A DNA stretch of 64,000 nucleotides from NCBI RefSeq assembly GCF_040676775.1, contig NZ_JBFAPP010000011.1, forward strand, positions 220,054 through 284,053, read 5' to 3'. This DNA comes from Micromonospora_G sp040676775 (GTDB lineage: Bacteria; Actinomycetota; Actinomycetes; Mycobacteriales; Micromonosporaceae). The notes under the pieces are model-generated. The model was not told the origin of the DNA, did no database searches, and was given only the letters and a program-made list of their open reading frames with translations. The translations under genes were made by a program, and so were the position numbers. Positions 7,693 through 16,604 of the stretch are shown here, piece after piece (the first letter of the stretch is position 1; each line of letters starts with the position of its first letter).

Positions 7693-9900
7693 TTGCGGTG
7701 GCCGAAGGGGATCGACGGGCTCTGTTACGGCGGCGACTACAACCCGGAGCAGTGGCCGCCGGAGGTCTGGGCGCAGGACGTGGCACTGATGCGGCAGGCC
7801 CGGGTCAACCTGGTCACCGTCGGCGTGTTCGCCTGGTCCCGGCTCGAACCGCAGCCCGGCCGGTACGGCTTCGACTGGTTGGACCGGGTGCTGGACCTGC
7901 TGCACGACGGTGGGGTCCGAGTCGCGCTGGCCACCCCGACCGCGTCGCCGCCGCCGTGGTTCTCGCTGGCCCATCCCGACGCGCTGCCGGTCACCTCGAC
8001 CGGCGTACGGCTGCACCACGGCAGTCGGGACACGTACTGCGCGAGTGCACCGGCCTACCGCACGGCCGCCCTGGCGATCACCGCCGCACTCGCCGAGCGC
8101 TACCGGGACCACCCCGCACTCGCGCTGTGGCACGTGCACAACGAGTACGGCACCACCTGCCACTGTCCGTACGCGACGGAGGCGTTCCGGCGCTGGTTGC
8201 GGGACCGCCACCACGACCTGGACCGGCTCAACGACGCCTGGAGCACGAGCTTCTGGAGCCAGCACTACACCGACTGGGCGCAGATCTCGACACCCCGCGC
8301 CACCCAGTACCTGGCCAACCCGGCCCAGTTGCTGGACTTCCGCCGGTTCTGCTCCGACGAACTGCTCACCGCGTACGCCGAGCAGCGTGACCTGCTCCGG
8401 GCCGCGACGCCGGACGTGCCGGTGACCACCAACTACGTCTTCGGGAACTGGGTGCCGGTCGACCACGCCCGCTGGTCGAGCGAGGTGGACCTGGTCGCGA
8501 TCGACCACTACCCGTCCGCCGCCGACCGTGGCGCGGAGGAGCAGATCGCCTTCGCCGCCGACCTGGCCCGATCGTGGGCTCGGCGAGTCCCGCCCACGCA
8601 CCCCGCCGAACCCGACTTCGGCGGACCGGGCTGGTTGCTGATGGAGAGTGCGCCGAACCTGATCTACACGCCGGGGCGGATGCACAGCCGGGAGCCGGGG
8701 CGGCTGGCCCGCAACAGCCTCGCGTACGTGGCCCGAGGGTCGCGCGGTGCGATGTTCTTCCAGTGGCGGGCGCCGGCCGGTGGCGCGGAGCGTTTCCACT
8801 CGGCGCTGGTGCCGCACGCCGGGCCGGACAGCCGGGTGTTCCGGGAGACCGTCGAGCTGGGCCGCGTGCTGGGCGAGTTGTCCGTGGTGCGGGCCGGGGT
8901 GGTCGAGGCGCCGGTGGCGATCGGCTGGGACGCCGAGTGCTGGTGGGCGCTGGACGGCCCCGGACTGCCCGCCGACCGGCTCGACTATCTCGACGAGGTG
9001 CGTACGGCACACCGGCTGCTGTGGCAGGCCGGCTTCGGCACCGACTTCGTCGGCCCGGACCAGCTCGATTCGGGCGGTGGTCCGGACCTGCTCGTCCCGG
9101 CCGGTGGCCCGGACCAGCCCGCCCCAACTGGTGGCGGTGTTCCGCTGGCCGGCTACCACGTGCTCGTGCTGCCCGCTCTCTATCTCGTCTCGGACGCCGC
9201 CGCGGCCCGGATACGGGACTGGGTGGCGGCCGGTGGCCACCTGGTGGTGAGTTATCTCAGCGGGATCGCCGACGAGCACGGCCGGGTCCGGCTGGGCGGT
9301 TACCCGGGCGCGTTCCGGGACGTGCTCGGCGTCCGGGTGGAGGAGTTCCATCCGCTCGCCGACAACGAGCGGTATCCCCTCGTCGGCGTCGAGCCCGTCG
9401 ACACGACCGGCGAGGAAAACACGGATCCGACCGGTCGACTGTGGACCGAAACCGTACGCCTGGCCGGGGCGCGGAGCGTGTTCGCGTACGGCGACGGTCG
9501 GCTGGCCGGTCAGCCGGCGGTGACCCGACACCGGTTCGGAGCCGGCGTGGCCTGGTACGTCTCCACCCGGCTCGACGACGCCGCGTACCGGCGGCTGTTG
9601 ACCACCGCGGTGCTGGCCGCCGGGGCGACGCCGACCTGCCCGGGGGCGCCGGACGGGGTCGAGGCGGTCCGCCGCCGCTCGCCCGACGGCGCGAGCTGGC
9701 TCTTCCTGCTCAACCACGACCCCGACCCGCGATCCGTGCCCCTGCCTGGCACGCCGGACCGGTCGAGCGTGACGGGGAGCGGGACGGGGACAGGACACGG
9801 GACGGGGACAGGACACGGGACGGGGACGGGGAGCGTGGCGGGAACGGCGAAGGCGGTGGTCGTGCCGGGCGGCGGTTACCTGGTCCTGCGGGAGAACTGA
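7693..9900 (+). CDS. Beta-galactosidase, glycoside hydrolase family 42
   Basis: The retaining enzyme hydrolyses beta-galactosides and is probably cytoplasmic because no signal peptide is seen. The barrel starts with GLCYGGDYNPEQW; the acid/base Glu is in HVHNEYG (about residue 151) and the nucleophile Glu in LLMESAPN (about 318). Cys residues in DTYCAS and TCHCPY match the GH42 zinc site in part. A trimerisation domain and a beta-sandwich follow. I chose TTG 7693 because GGAGG lies 8 bases upstream; an in-frame GTG at 7678 would contain that site. The C-terminal part has an in-frame Gly-Thr-rich repeat. With the neighbouring PL11 lyase it fits removal of galactan side chains, like YesZ beside YesW in Bacillus subtilis. 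Confidence 0.94.
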   Translation: MRWPKGIDGLCYGGDYNPEQWPPEVWAQDVALMRQARVNLVTVGVFAWSRLEPQPGRYGFDWLDRVLDLLHDGGVRVALATPTASPPPWFSLAHPDALPVTSTGVRLHHGSRDTYCASAPAYRTAALAITAALAERYRDHPALALWHVHNEYGTTCHCPYATEAFRRWLRDRHHDLDRLNDAWSTSFWSQHYTDWAQISTPRATQYLANPAQLLDFRRFCSDELLTAYAEQRDLLRAATPDVPVTTNYVFGNWVPVDHARWSSEVDLVAIDHYPSAADRGAEEQIAFAADLARSWARRVPPTHPAEPDFGGPGWLLMESAPNLIYTPGRMHSREPGRLARNSLAYVARGSRGAMFFQWRAPAGGAERFHSALVPHAGPDSRVFRETVELGRVLGELSVVRAGVVEAPVAIGWDAECWWALDGPGLPADRLDYLDEVRTAHRLLWQAGFGTDFVGPDQLDSGGGPDLLVPAGGPDQPAPTGGGVPLAGYHVLVLPALYLVSDAAAARIRDWVAAGGHLVVSYLSGIADEHGRVRLGGYPGAFRDVLGVRVEEFHPLADNERYPLVGVEPVDTTGEENTDPTGRLWTETVRLAGARSVFAYGDGRLAGQPAVTRHRFGAGVAWYVSTRLDDAAYRRLLTTAVLAAGATPTCPGAPDGVEAVRRRSPDGASWLFLLNHDPDPRSVPLPGTPDRSSVTGSGTGTGHGTGTGHGTGTGSVAGTAKAVVVPGGGYLVLREN
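9781..9834 (+). repeat. In-frame 18-base tandem repeat inside GH42
   Basis: The unit GGGACGGGGACAGGACAC occurs twice exactly and a third time with changes. It encodes (GTGTGH)n in the C-terminal domain of the GH42 enzyme, between PDRSSVTGS and GSVAGTAK. It looks like slippage expansion of a surface loop. Confidence 0.85.
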
Positions 9901-9926
9901 AACCTTTAAATTCGGTTCGGTCTATC

Positions 9927-9956
9927 TTGTGGGTCGACGAAGCCTTGTCCTAGGCT
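9927..9956 (+). promoter_or_regulatory. Possible promoter of the PL11 gene
   Basis: TTGTGG and TAGGCT are 18 bases apart and lie 170 bases upstream of the PL11 start. The -10 hexamer is of the usual actinomycete TANNNT form; the -35 is weak. The region follows an AT-rich patch (ACCTTTAAATTCGG). Confidence 0.35.
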
Positions 9957-10125
9957 CCAGGTGCGTTCGGAGCCTCCATCCTTCGTCGAATCGGCCGTTG
10001 AACTGATCCATTTCCCGGCCGTTTCCGCGTGGCGAGTCGAGCCGCCGGCCCTGGGCAGGCCGGCAGCACCCGTCCGGCCAGCCGGCCGGCGGCACCGCCG
10101 CGCACCCGTCCCTCACGGAGTAGAG

Positions 10126-12471
10126 ATGCCCAGCTCACGACAACGCGTCCCCTACCGATCGGCGGGCCTGCGATCCCGCCGCACCGCACTGCTCGCCGCG
10201 GTCACCGCGGGCACACTCGCGGTCACCGGCTCCCTGACGGCGGTGGTCGCCTCGGCCGCCGCCGCCGGTTGCCGGGTCGACTACCAGGTCGCCAACCAGT
10301 GGCAGGGCGGGTTCGGCGCCAGCGTCACGATCACCAACCTCGGCGACCCGATCACCGCCTGGTCCCTCACCTGGTCGTACGCCGCCGGCCAGCAGGTGAC
10401 CCAGGCCTGGAACGCCACGGTGACCCAGTCCGGCGCCCAGGTGACCGCCGTCAACGTCGGTTACAACGGGGCGGTGGCCACCAACGGCACCGTCTCGTTC
10501 GGCTTCAACGGCTCCTGGAACAACAGCAGCAACCCGGTGCCGGCGAGTTTCGCGGTGAACGGCACCACCTGCACCGGAGGCGTCACGCCGACCACCGGCC
10601 CGCCGCCGACCACACCGCCGACCGGGACACCGACCCCGACACCGACCGGCACCACGCCGGCACCGACCACCGACCCGCCGCCGACCACGCCGACCACCCC
10701 GCCGACGACGCCCCCGCCCGCGGCCGGGGCGAAGCAGGCCGAGGACCTGGACCGGGGGCTGGTCAGCGTCCGGTCCGGCAGCGCCAACCTGGTCTCCTGG
10801 CGACTGCTCGGCACCGAGGGCGCAGGCGTGTCGTTCAACCTCTACCGCGGTTCGACCAGGGTGAACGCCTCGCCGATCACCGGCGCGACGAACTACCTGG
10901 ACAGCGGTGCCGCGGCCGGGTCGACCTACACCGTACGGGCGGTGGTGGGCGGGACCGAGCAGGCCGCGTCCGCCCCGGCACTCCAGTTCGCCAACGGCTA
11001 CCTCGACGTACGGCTACAGGTGCCGCCGGGCGGGACCACACCGTCCGGGGAGGCGTACACGTACTCGGCCAACGACGCCTCGGTCGGTGACCTGGACGGC
11101 GACGGCCGGTACGAGATCGTGCTGAAGTGGGATCCGTCCAACGCCAAGGACAACTCACAGGCCGGGTACACCGGGAACGTCTTCGTCGACGCGTACACCC
11201 TGACCGGGACCCGGTTGTGGCGCATCGACCTGGGTCGCAACATCCGGGCCGGGGCGCACTACACCCAGTTCCAGGTGTACGACTACGACGGCGACGGTGA
11301 TGCCGAGGTGGCGATGAAGACCGCCGACGGCACCCGCTCCGGCACCGGCCAGCTCATCGGCTCGTCCTCGGCCGACCACCGCAACGCAAGCGGGTACGTG
11401 CTCGCCGGCCCGGAGTACCTGACCATGTTCGACGGCCGGACCGGTGCGATCGCGTCCACGGTGGACTACCTGCCGGCTCGCGGCACGGTCTCGTCGTGGG
11501 GTGACAACTACGGCAACCGGGTGGACCGGTTCCTCGCCGGCACCGCGTACCTGGACGGGCAGCGGCCGTCGCTGATCATGTCGCGCGGCTACTACACCCG
11601 TACGGTGATCGTGGCCTGGGACTTCCGCAACGGCAGCCTGACCCGGCGCTGGACGTTCGACTCCAACTCCGCCGGCAGCCAGTACGCCGGCCAGGGCAAC
11701 CACAGCCTCGCGATCGCCGACGTGGACGCCGACGGCCGGGACGAGATCCTGTTCGGCGCGATGTGCGTCGACGACAACGGGAGCGTGCTCTGGAACACCG
11801 GGCACGGTCACGGCGACGCCGCGCACGTCGGTGACCTGGACCCGAGCCGGGCGGGGCTGGAGTATTTCAAGGTCAGCGAGGATGCCAGCAAGCCGTCGTC
11901 GTGGTTCGCGAACGCGCGTACCGGTCAGGTCCTCTGGTCCACGGGCGCGTCCGGGGACAACGGCCGGGGAGTGGCCGGGGACATCTACGCCGGCAGTGCG
12001 GGCGCGGAGTCGTGGTCGGCCGCGGTCGACGGGCTGCGCAGCCCGAGCGGGGCGAACATCGGCCGCAAGCCCTCGTCGACAAACTTCCTGGTCTGGTGGG
12101 ACGGAGATCCGGTACGCGAACTGCTGGACGCCACCCGGATCGACAAGTACGGCACCTCGGGCGACACCCGGTTACTCACCGGCAGCGGGGTGGCCTCGAA
12201 CAACGGCACCAAGTCCACGCCCGCGCTGTCGGCCGACATCCTCGGCGACTGGCGGGAGGAGGTGATCTGGCGGACGAGTGACAGTTCGGCGCTACGGATC
12301 TACAGCACGCCGACGACGACCAGCACCAGGATTCCGACGCTGATGCACGACCCGCAGTATCGGGTGGCGGTCGCCTGGCAGAACACCGCCTACAACCAGC
12401 CGCCGCATCCGAGCTTCTTCATCGGTTACGGGATGGCCACCCCGCCTCAGCCGAACATCTATCTGCGCTGA
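10126..12471 (+). CDS. Secreted rhamnogalacturonan lyase (PL11) with N-terminal CBM2
   Basis: A 781-residue secreted enzyme. Residues 1-47 form a signal peptide (basic start, hydrophobic core, VASAAAA). A family 2 carbohydrate-binding module follows (about 48-150, with paired Cys in AGCRVDY and TTCTGG), then a Pro/Thr linker (about 155-205) and a PL11 lyase domain with beta-propeller calcium motifs such as GDLDGDGRYEI, YDYDGDGDAEV and ADVDADGRDEI. PL11 enzymes of the YesW/YesX type cleave the rhamnogalacturonan I backbone by beta-elimination outside the cell. The ATG at 10126 has GGAG five bases upstream; in-frame extension to 9961 would mask the signal peptide. The enzyme should generate the oligosaccharides taken up by the upstream importer. 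Confidence 0.95.
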   Translation: MPSSRQRVPYRSAGLRSRRTALLAAVTAGTLAVTGSLTAVVASAAAAGCRVDYQVANQWQGGFGASVTITNLGDPITAWSLTWSYAAGQQVTQAWNATVTQSGAQVTAVNVGYNGAVATNGTVSFGFNGSWNNSSNPVPASFAVNGTTCTGGVTPTTGPPPTTPPTGTPTPTPTGTTPAPTTDPPPTTPTTPPTTPPPAAGAKQAEDLDRGLVSVRSGSANLVSWRLLGTEGAGVSFNLYRGSTRVNASPITGATNYLDSGAAAGSTYTVRAVVGGTEQAASAPALQFANGYLDVRLQVPPGGTTPSGEAYTYSANDASVGDLDGDGRYEIVLKWDPSNAKDNSQAGYTGNVFVDAYTLTGTRLWRIDLGRNIRAGAHYTQFQVYDYDGDGDAEVAMKTADGTRSGTGQLIGSSSADHRNASGYVLAGPEYLTMFDGRTGAIASTVDYLPARGTVSSWGDNYGNRVDRFLAGTAYLDGQRPSLIMSRGYYTRTVIVAWDFRNGSLTRRWTFDSNSAGSQYAGQGNHSLAIADVDADGRDEILFGAMCVDDNGSVLWNTGHGHGDAAHVGDLDPSRAGLEYFKVSEDASKPSSWFANARTGQVLWSTGASGDNGRGVAGDIYAGSAGAESWSAAVDGLRSPSGANIGRKPSSTNFLVWWDGDPVRELLDATRIDKYGTSGDTRLLTGSGVASNNGTKSTPALSADILGDWREEVIWRTSDSSALRIYSTPTTTSTRIPTLMHDPQYRVAVAWQNTAYNQPPHPSFFIGYGMATPPQPNIYLR

Positions 12472-12477
12472 GGCCCA

Positions 12478-12524
12478 GTCGTACCGGACCGGGTAGGGGC
12501 CCACCCCACCCGGCCCGGTACGAC
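12478..12524. terminator. Strong hairpin after the PL11 gene
   Basis: GTCGTACCGG-A-CCGGGT pairs with ACCCGG-C-CCGGTACGAC around a GGGGCCCACCCC centre, giving a stem of about 16 pairs with one mismatch. It lies 7 bases after the PL11 stop and may stop transcription from both sides, since the next gene converges. Confidence 0.65.
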
Positions 12525-12667
12525 ACACACCGCGACATAACGCGACCCGTCCCGACCGCGCATGTCGAACCACCACCGGTAGTAACACTAGGCGGGGTTA
12601 CGGGGCGTGCCGGTGACAGCCACGTGAAGATGCTGTTTCGTGGCCCCGGATCGCGGGGTGTTCCCGG

Positions 12668-13663
12668 TCACTTGTCGCGCCGCAGCCCGCCCGCGACGTG
12701 TTCGGCGATCAGCTCGAAGGAGCGGATCCGTTCGTCGACGTCGTAGACCATCGCGGTCAGCATCAGCTCGTCGGCCTGGGTCCGCTCCAGCAGTTCGGTG
12801 AGCTGCCTGCGTACGGTCTCCGGGCTGCCCATGGCCTGCCCCTGCATGCGTTCCCGGCTGAACTGCCGCTCCGCCTCCGTGAACGGGTACGCGGCGGCCT
12901 CCTCGGGGGTGGCCAGTGGTTCCGGACGTCCCGAGCGCAGACGCAGGAAGGAGAGCGCGGCGGGCCCGGACAGCCACTGGGCGTGCTCGTCGGTCTCCGC
13001 GCAGATCGCGTTCACCGCGACCATCGCGTACGGCTTGTCCAGCCATTGCGACGGGCGGAAGTTCTGCCGGTAGAGCGCGAGCGCCGGCAGGGTGTTGGTC
13101 GAGCTGAAATGGTGGGCGAAGGAGAACGGCAGGCCGAGCAGCCCGGCGAGCTGTGCGCTGAAGCCGCTGGAGCCGAGCAGCCAGACGGCGGGCATGTTCC
13201 CCCGGCCGGGGCTGGCGGTGATCGGACCGGGGCGGTCCCCGGTGAAGTAGTTGATCAGGTCGGCGAGCTCCTGCGGGAAGTTCTCCGCCGAGAGTCCCTC
13301 CATGGTGCGACGCAGTGCCAGCGCGGTCACCTGGTCGGTTCCCGGCGCCCGGCCGATGCCCAGGTCGATCCGGCCGGGGTGCAGCGCCTCCAGGGTGCCG
13401 AACTGTTCGGCGACCACCAGCGGTGCGTGGTTGGGCAGCATCACCCCGCCCGAACCGACCCGGATCGTCGAGGTGGCCGCGGCCAGGTGGGCGATCACCA
13501 CGGGTGGGGCGCTGCTGGCGATGGCCGGCATGTTGTGGTGTTCGGCCACCCAGAAGCGCTGGTAGCCCAACTCCTCGGTCCGCCGCGCGAGGGCGGTGGT
13601 GTGCCGCAGGGCCTCACCGGCGGTGGTGCCGGCGGCGACCGGGGCAAGGTCAAGAACAGACAT
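12668..13663 (-). CDS. LLM class flavin-dependent oxidoreductase (luciferase-like)
   Basis: A 331-residue protein of the bacterial luciferase-like monooxygenase family. It opens with SVLDLAPVAAGTTAGEAL and has RFWVAEHHNMPAIASSAP, the GVMLPNHAPLVVAEQFGTL stretch and ALHPGRIDLGIGRAPG, all typical of the MsnO8-type subgroup. Such enzymes use reduced FMN or F420, and this subgroup has no settled substrate. The ATG at 13663 gives the usual start; GTG 13678 and TTG 13690 are in frame upstream, and no ribosome binding site decides between them. It stands alone, convergent with the PL11 gene across the hairpin at 12478-12524. Confidence 0.9.
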   Translation of the reverse strand: MSVLDLAPVAAGTTAGEALRHTTALARRTEELGYQRFWVAEHHNMPAIASSAPPVVIAHLAAATSTIRVGSGGVMLPNHAPLVVAEQFGTLEALHPGRIDLGIGRAPGTDQVTALALRRTMEGLSAENFPQELADLINYFTGDRPGPITASPGRGNMPAVWLLGSSGFSAQLAGLLGLPFSFAHHFSSTNTLPALALYRQNFRPSQWLDKPYAMVAVNAICAETDEHAQWLSGPAALSFLRLRSGRPEPLATPEEAAAYPFTEAERQFSRERMQGQAMGSPETVRRQLTELLERTQADELMLTAMVYDVDERIRSFELIAEHVAGGLRRDK

Positions 13664-13784
13664 GGGTACGTCGATCACACAGTCGATCAACAGCCGGCCC
13701 GCCCAAATTGTTCCACTCGGGCGGATCGGGTGAGCTTGCCCACCGGAGTCTGCGCTGGCACGGTCGCCGCCCGCCCGCTGCCCG

Positions 13785-13952
13785 TCAGCCGATCAGGGTC
13801 CAGAGGTGTTGGGCGGAGGCCGACTCGAACTCACCCCGGGCGGCCTGCTGGGCCAACTCGTCGCGGCTGAGCCCCAGTTCGGCGAGCTGCCCGTCGACGA
13901 AACGGTTCCAGTCCTCGTCGGCCTGGCGCCGCTCCTGCTCGTCACCTGTCAT
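13785..13952 (-). CDS. Small hypothetical protein (55 aa)
   Basis: A short acidic helical protein starting MTGDEQERRQADEDWNRF and ending HLWTLIG. I know no function. The ATG at 13952 is 7 bases after TAGGGT, so a leaderless mRNA starting at or near the ATG is likely; a longer frame to 14033 has no such support. Composition and codon use are like neighbouring genes, which supports a real gene. Confidence 0.65.
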   Translation of the reverse strand: MTGDEQERRQADEDWNRFVDGQLAELGLSRDELAQQAARGEFESASAQHLWTLIG

Positions 13953-14228
13953 GACTCGGACCCTACCGCCCCGGTACGACGGCCGGGCCGGGTGGTCGCG
14001 GGCGTGGGCGGCGACCCGACGGCCCGATGACATTGATCAAGGTATGTGCGGAATGGGCGAAGACATTGGATGTCTTCCTCTGCGGGACGAGATCGCCTCG
14101 CGTCTCGTCGTGGAGCGAGTGCTCGCCGTGTCCGTGGGAGCGTCGACGACCAGCGCTTTGTGGGTTTTGGTGGGGCTTGGCTGATCTTGAAGGGGTGGGA
14201 TACCTCCGATGTCTAGGGCTGCAAAAGG

Positions 14229-14256
14229 TTGACAGAGTTGTTTCACGGTGTAAACA
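14229..14256 (+). promoter_or_regulatory. Promoter of the IclR regulator gene
   Basis: TTGACA (14229-14234) and TAAACA (14251-14256) are 16 bases apart. The match to the housekeeping sigma factor consensus is good for -35 and moderate for -10. Transcription would start about 14263, some 38 bases before the IclR start codon. Confidence 0.55.
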
Positions 14257-14285
14257 TCGCCGTTATCTGAACTCGATGGAAATGG

Positions 14286-14302
14286 ATTCGAGTAACTCGA
14301 AT
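14286..14302. promoter_or_regulatory. Palindrome overlapping the IclR start codon
   Basis: ATTCGAG-TAA-CTCGAAT is a perfect inverted repeat with 7-base arms. Its last two bases are part of the ATG start codon of the IclR gene. IclR proteins often repress their own gene, so an autoregulatory operator is the simplest reading. Confidence 0.65.
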
Positions 14303-15131
14303 GAGGAGCGGAAGAAAATCGTCCAGCGTCGATAAGGCATTCGAGCTGATCGGCGCGGTTTCCGAGGCTGGCGGGGCCGGACTGACCCTGGGTGAGCTTG
14401 CCGCGGAAGCCGGTATCGCGCTGAGCACCACCCACCGGTACACCACCTCGCTGCTGGAACTCGGCGTGTTCGAACGGGATCCGGCCGGCGCCTTCCACCT
14501 CGGCGTCACCCTCATCGCGCTCGCCGGGCAGTACCTCGAAGAGGACGGTCTGCGCGCCGCGGCCCGCCCGTACCTGGTCGAACTGGTCGAGTTGAGCGGG
14601 GAGACGGTGCACCTGGGCATCCCGGTCGGCAACCACATCGTCTACGTGGACAAGGTGGAGAGCGCCAAGTCCGTACGGCTGGTCTCCCGGATCGGCAGCC
14701 GGGTGGCGATGCACAGCACCTCGATGGGCAAGGCCGTACTCGCCGCACTCGACGAGCGGCGGCGCGCGGAGATCCTCACCGGTCCGCTGCCGCTGCGTAC
14801 CGGCAGGACGCTGACCGGTGCGGCGCTGAGCACCGAACTCGATCTCGTCCGAGCCCGCGGCTTCGCGATCGACGACGAGGAGAACGAGGAGGGTGTGCGC
14901 TGTTTCGGCCTGCCGATCCTGAGCGCCTCCGGCCAGCCGGTCGGCGCATTCAGCGTCTCGGCTCCCGCGCACCGGTTCAGCATCGACGACTGCCATCGCC
15001 TCGCCCCGACCGCACTGGCCATGGCGGTCAATATCGGTCGACGGATCGGCTATCCGGCGCATCGCCGTCGTCCCCCGCCGGAAAACCACACCCGACCGGA
15101 GCGCCCGAGCATCAGCGGACAGGTCCGCTGA
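14301..15131 (+). CDS. IclR family transcriptional regulator
   Basis: A 276-residue regulator of the usual length. The N-terminal winged helix (about residues 8-65; LTLGELAAEAGIALSTTHRY) is followed by the effector domain with SMGKAVLAAL, GFAIDDEENEEGVRCFGLPI and a terminal tail rich in Arg and Pro. These proteins sense small carboxylates or aromatics through the C-terminal domain. It lies directly before the aldehyde dehydrogenase and RbsA/C/B-type genes in the same direction (21 bases to the next gene), so it is probably the local regulator. No other start is possible before the upstream stop codon; a ribosome binding site is weak. Confidence 0.92.
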   Translation: MRSGRKSSSVDKAFELIGAVSEAGGAGLTLGELAAEAGIALSTTHRYTTSLLELGVFERDPAGAFHLGVTLIALAGQYLEEDGLRAAARPYLVELVELSGETVHLGIPVGNHIVYVDKVESAKSVRLVSRIGSRVAMHSTSMGKAVLAALDERRRAEILTGPLPLRTGRTLTGAALSTELDLVRARGFAIDDEENEEGVRCFGLPILSASGQPVGAFSVSAPAHRFSIDDCHRLAPTALAMAVNIGRRIGYPAHRRRPPPENHTRPERPSISGQVR

Positions 15132-15152
15132 CCCAACCAAGGAGTGGAACGG

Positions 15153-16604
15153 ATGTCCGCCGTCACATCGTCAACTGGTTCCGCCCCGTCCACCGAAGCC
15201 GTCCCGCCGGCCGAGTCGGTCATCACCGTGCACAACCCGGGCACCGGTGCGCTGCTCGGCGAGGTCGAGGCTGCCGGTGAGGAACGCGTACTGGCGGTGG
15301 TCGACGCCGCCCAGGCCGGTCAGCGGGCGATGGCCGCGCTGCCCGCGCACGAGCGGGCCGGACTGCTGCGCCGGATCGCCGAGCTGGTCGAGGCCGAGCA
15401 GGAGAGCCTGGCCCGGCTGCTCGCGGCCGAGAACGGCAAACCGCTGCCGCAGACCCGGGGCGAGATCGAGGCGGCGATCCGGATCTTCCGTGGCCACGCG
15501 GGCGAGGCGACCCGACTCTTCGGCCGGCAGATCCCGCTGGACGCCGTACCCGGAATGGAGCGGCACCTGGCGGTGACCGTGCGCGAACCGATCGGCGTGG
15601 TGGCCGCGCTGGTCCCGTTCAACTACCCGGTCGAGCTGTACGCGCACAAGGCGGCGGCCGCGCTCGCCGCCGGCAACGCCGTCGTGGTGCAGCCCCCCGC
15701 GCGCTGCCCGCTCAGCCTGGTCCGGATCGCCGAACTGGTCGAACTGGCCGGCGCGCCCCGGTACGCGCACCAGCTCGTCACCGGCGGGGTCCGGGTCTCC
15801 CAGCTCCTGGCCGAACTGCCCGGCATCGCGGCGGTGAGCCTCACCGGCAGCACCTCGGCCGGACGCGAGATCGCCCGGCGGGCCGCCGCCACCCTGAAGA
15901 AGGTCTTCCTCGAACTCGGCGGCAACGACGCGCTGATCGTCTGTGACGACGCGGACGTGGAGCAGGCCGCCCAGGCGGTGGTGCTCGGGCGACTGGCCCG
16001 CGGCAACGGCCAGATCTGCTGCGCGGTCAAGCGGGTCTACGTGCAGGACGGCGCGTACGACGCGTTCGTGGCGTCGCTGCTCGCGCAGACCGCCGAGCTG
16101 ACCGTCGGCGACCAGTTGGTCGAGACGACCGACGTCGGTCCGCTGATCGCCGAGTCGGCCGCGGTGCAGGTCGAGGACGCGGTCGGCCGGCTCGTGCACG
16201 ACGGCGCCCGGCTGGTTGCCGGCGGGGCCCGGCGCGGCGCCTTCGTCGACCCGACCGTGCTGGTCGACGTGCCGCCGGACAGTCCCGCCCTGGCCGCGGA
16301 GATCTTCGGCCCGGTGGCACCGGTGGCCCGGTTCGCCGACCCGTTCGACGCGGTGGCGATGGCGAACGAGTCGCCGTACGGGCTGCACGCCGCGGTGTTC
16401 ACCCGGGACATCTCCCGCGCCTTCACCCTGGCCCGGCGGCTCGACGTCGGCGGGGTGCTGATCAACGGCTCGACCGCGGTACGGGCCGAGAACCTGCCGT
16501 TCGGCGGGACCAAGGACACCGGCGGCTACCGCGAGGGCGTGCACGACACTGCGCTGGACTTCACCCGGCAGAAGACCATCGTGGTGATGGAGGCCTTCGG
16601 ATGA
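15153..16604 (+). CDS. Aldehyde dehydrogenase family protein
   Basis: A 483-residue NAD(P)-dependent dehydrogenase that would oxidise an aldehyde to an acid. Visible family elements are the oxyanion Asn in PFNYPVEL, the NAD-binding GSTSAGREI, the general base Glu in LELGGND and the catalytic Cys in GNGQICCAVKR. The lysine normally found before Pro in the NAD(P)-binding strand (KP-type motif) is replaced by Gln in AVVVQPPARCPLS, which is unusual. The ATG at 15153 follows AAGGAG by 9 bases; GTG 15144 abuts that site. It overlaps the following ABC ATPase by ATGA, so the enzyme probably acts on a compound imported by that transporter. The substrate is unknown. Confidence 0.92.
   Translation: MSAVTSSTGSAPSTEAVPPAESVITVHNPGTGALLGEVEAAGEERVLAVVDAAQAGQRAMAALPAHERAGLLRRIAELVEAEQESLARLLAAENGKPLPQTRGEIEAAIRIFRGHAGEATRLFGRQIPLDAVPGMERHLAVTVREPIGVVAALVPFNYPVELYAHKAAAALAAGNAVVVQPPARCPLSLVRIAELVELAGAPRYAHQLVTGGVRVSQLLAELPGIAAVSLTGSTSAGREIARRAAATLKKVFLELGGNDALIVCDDADVEQAAQAVVLGRLARGNGQICCAVKRVYVQDGAYDAFVASLLAQTAELTVGDQLVETTDVGPLIAESAAVQVEDAVGRLVHDGARLVAGGARRGAFVDPTVLVDVPPDSPALAAEIFGPVAPVARFADPFDAVAMANESPYGLHAAVFTRDISRAFTLARRLDVGGVLINGSTAVRAENLPFGGTKDTGGYREGVHDTALDFTRQKTIVVMEAFG

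Noticed and set aside
12668..13663. Luciferase or bioluminescence function
   Set aside because: LLM family membership is broad; there are no lux partners.
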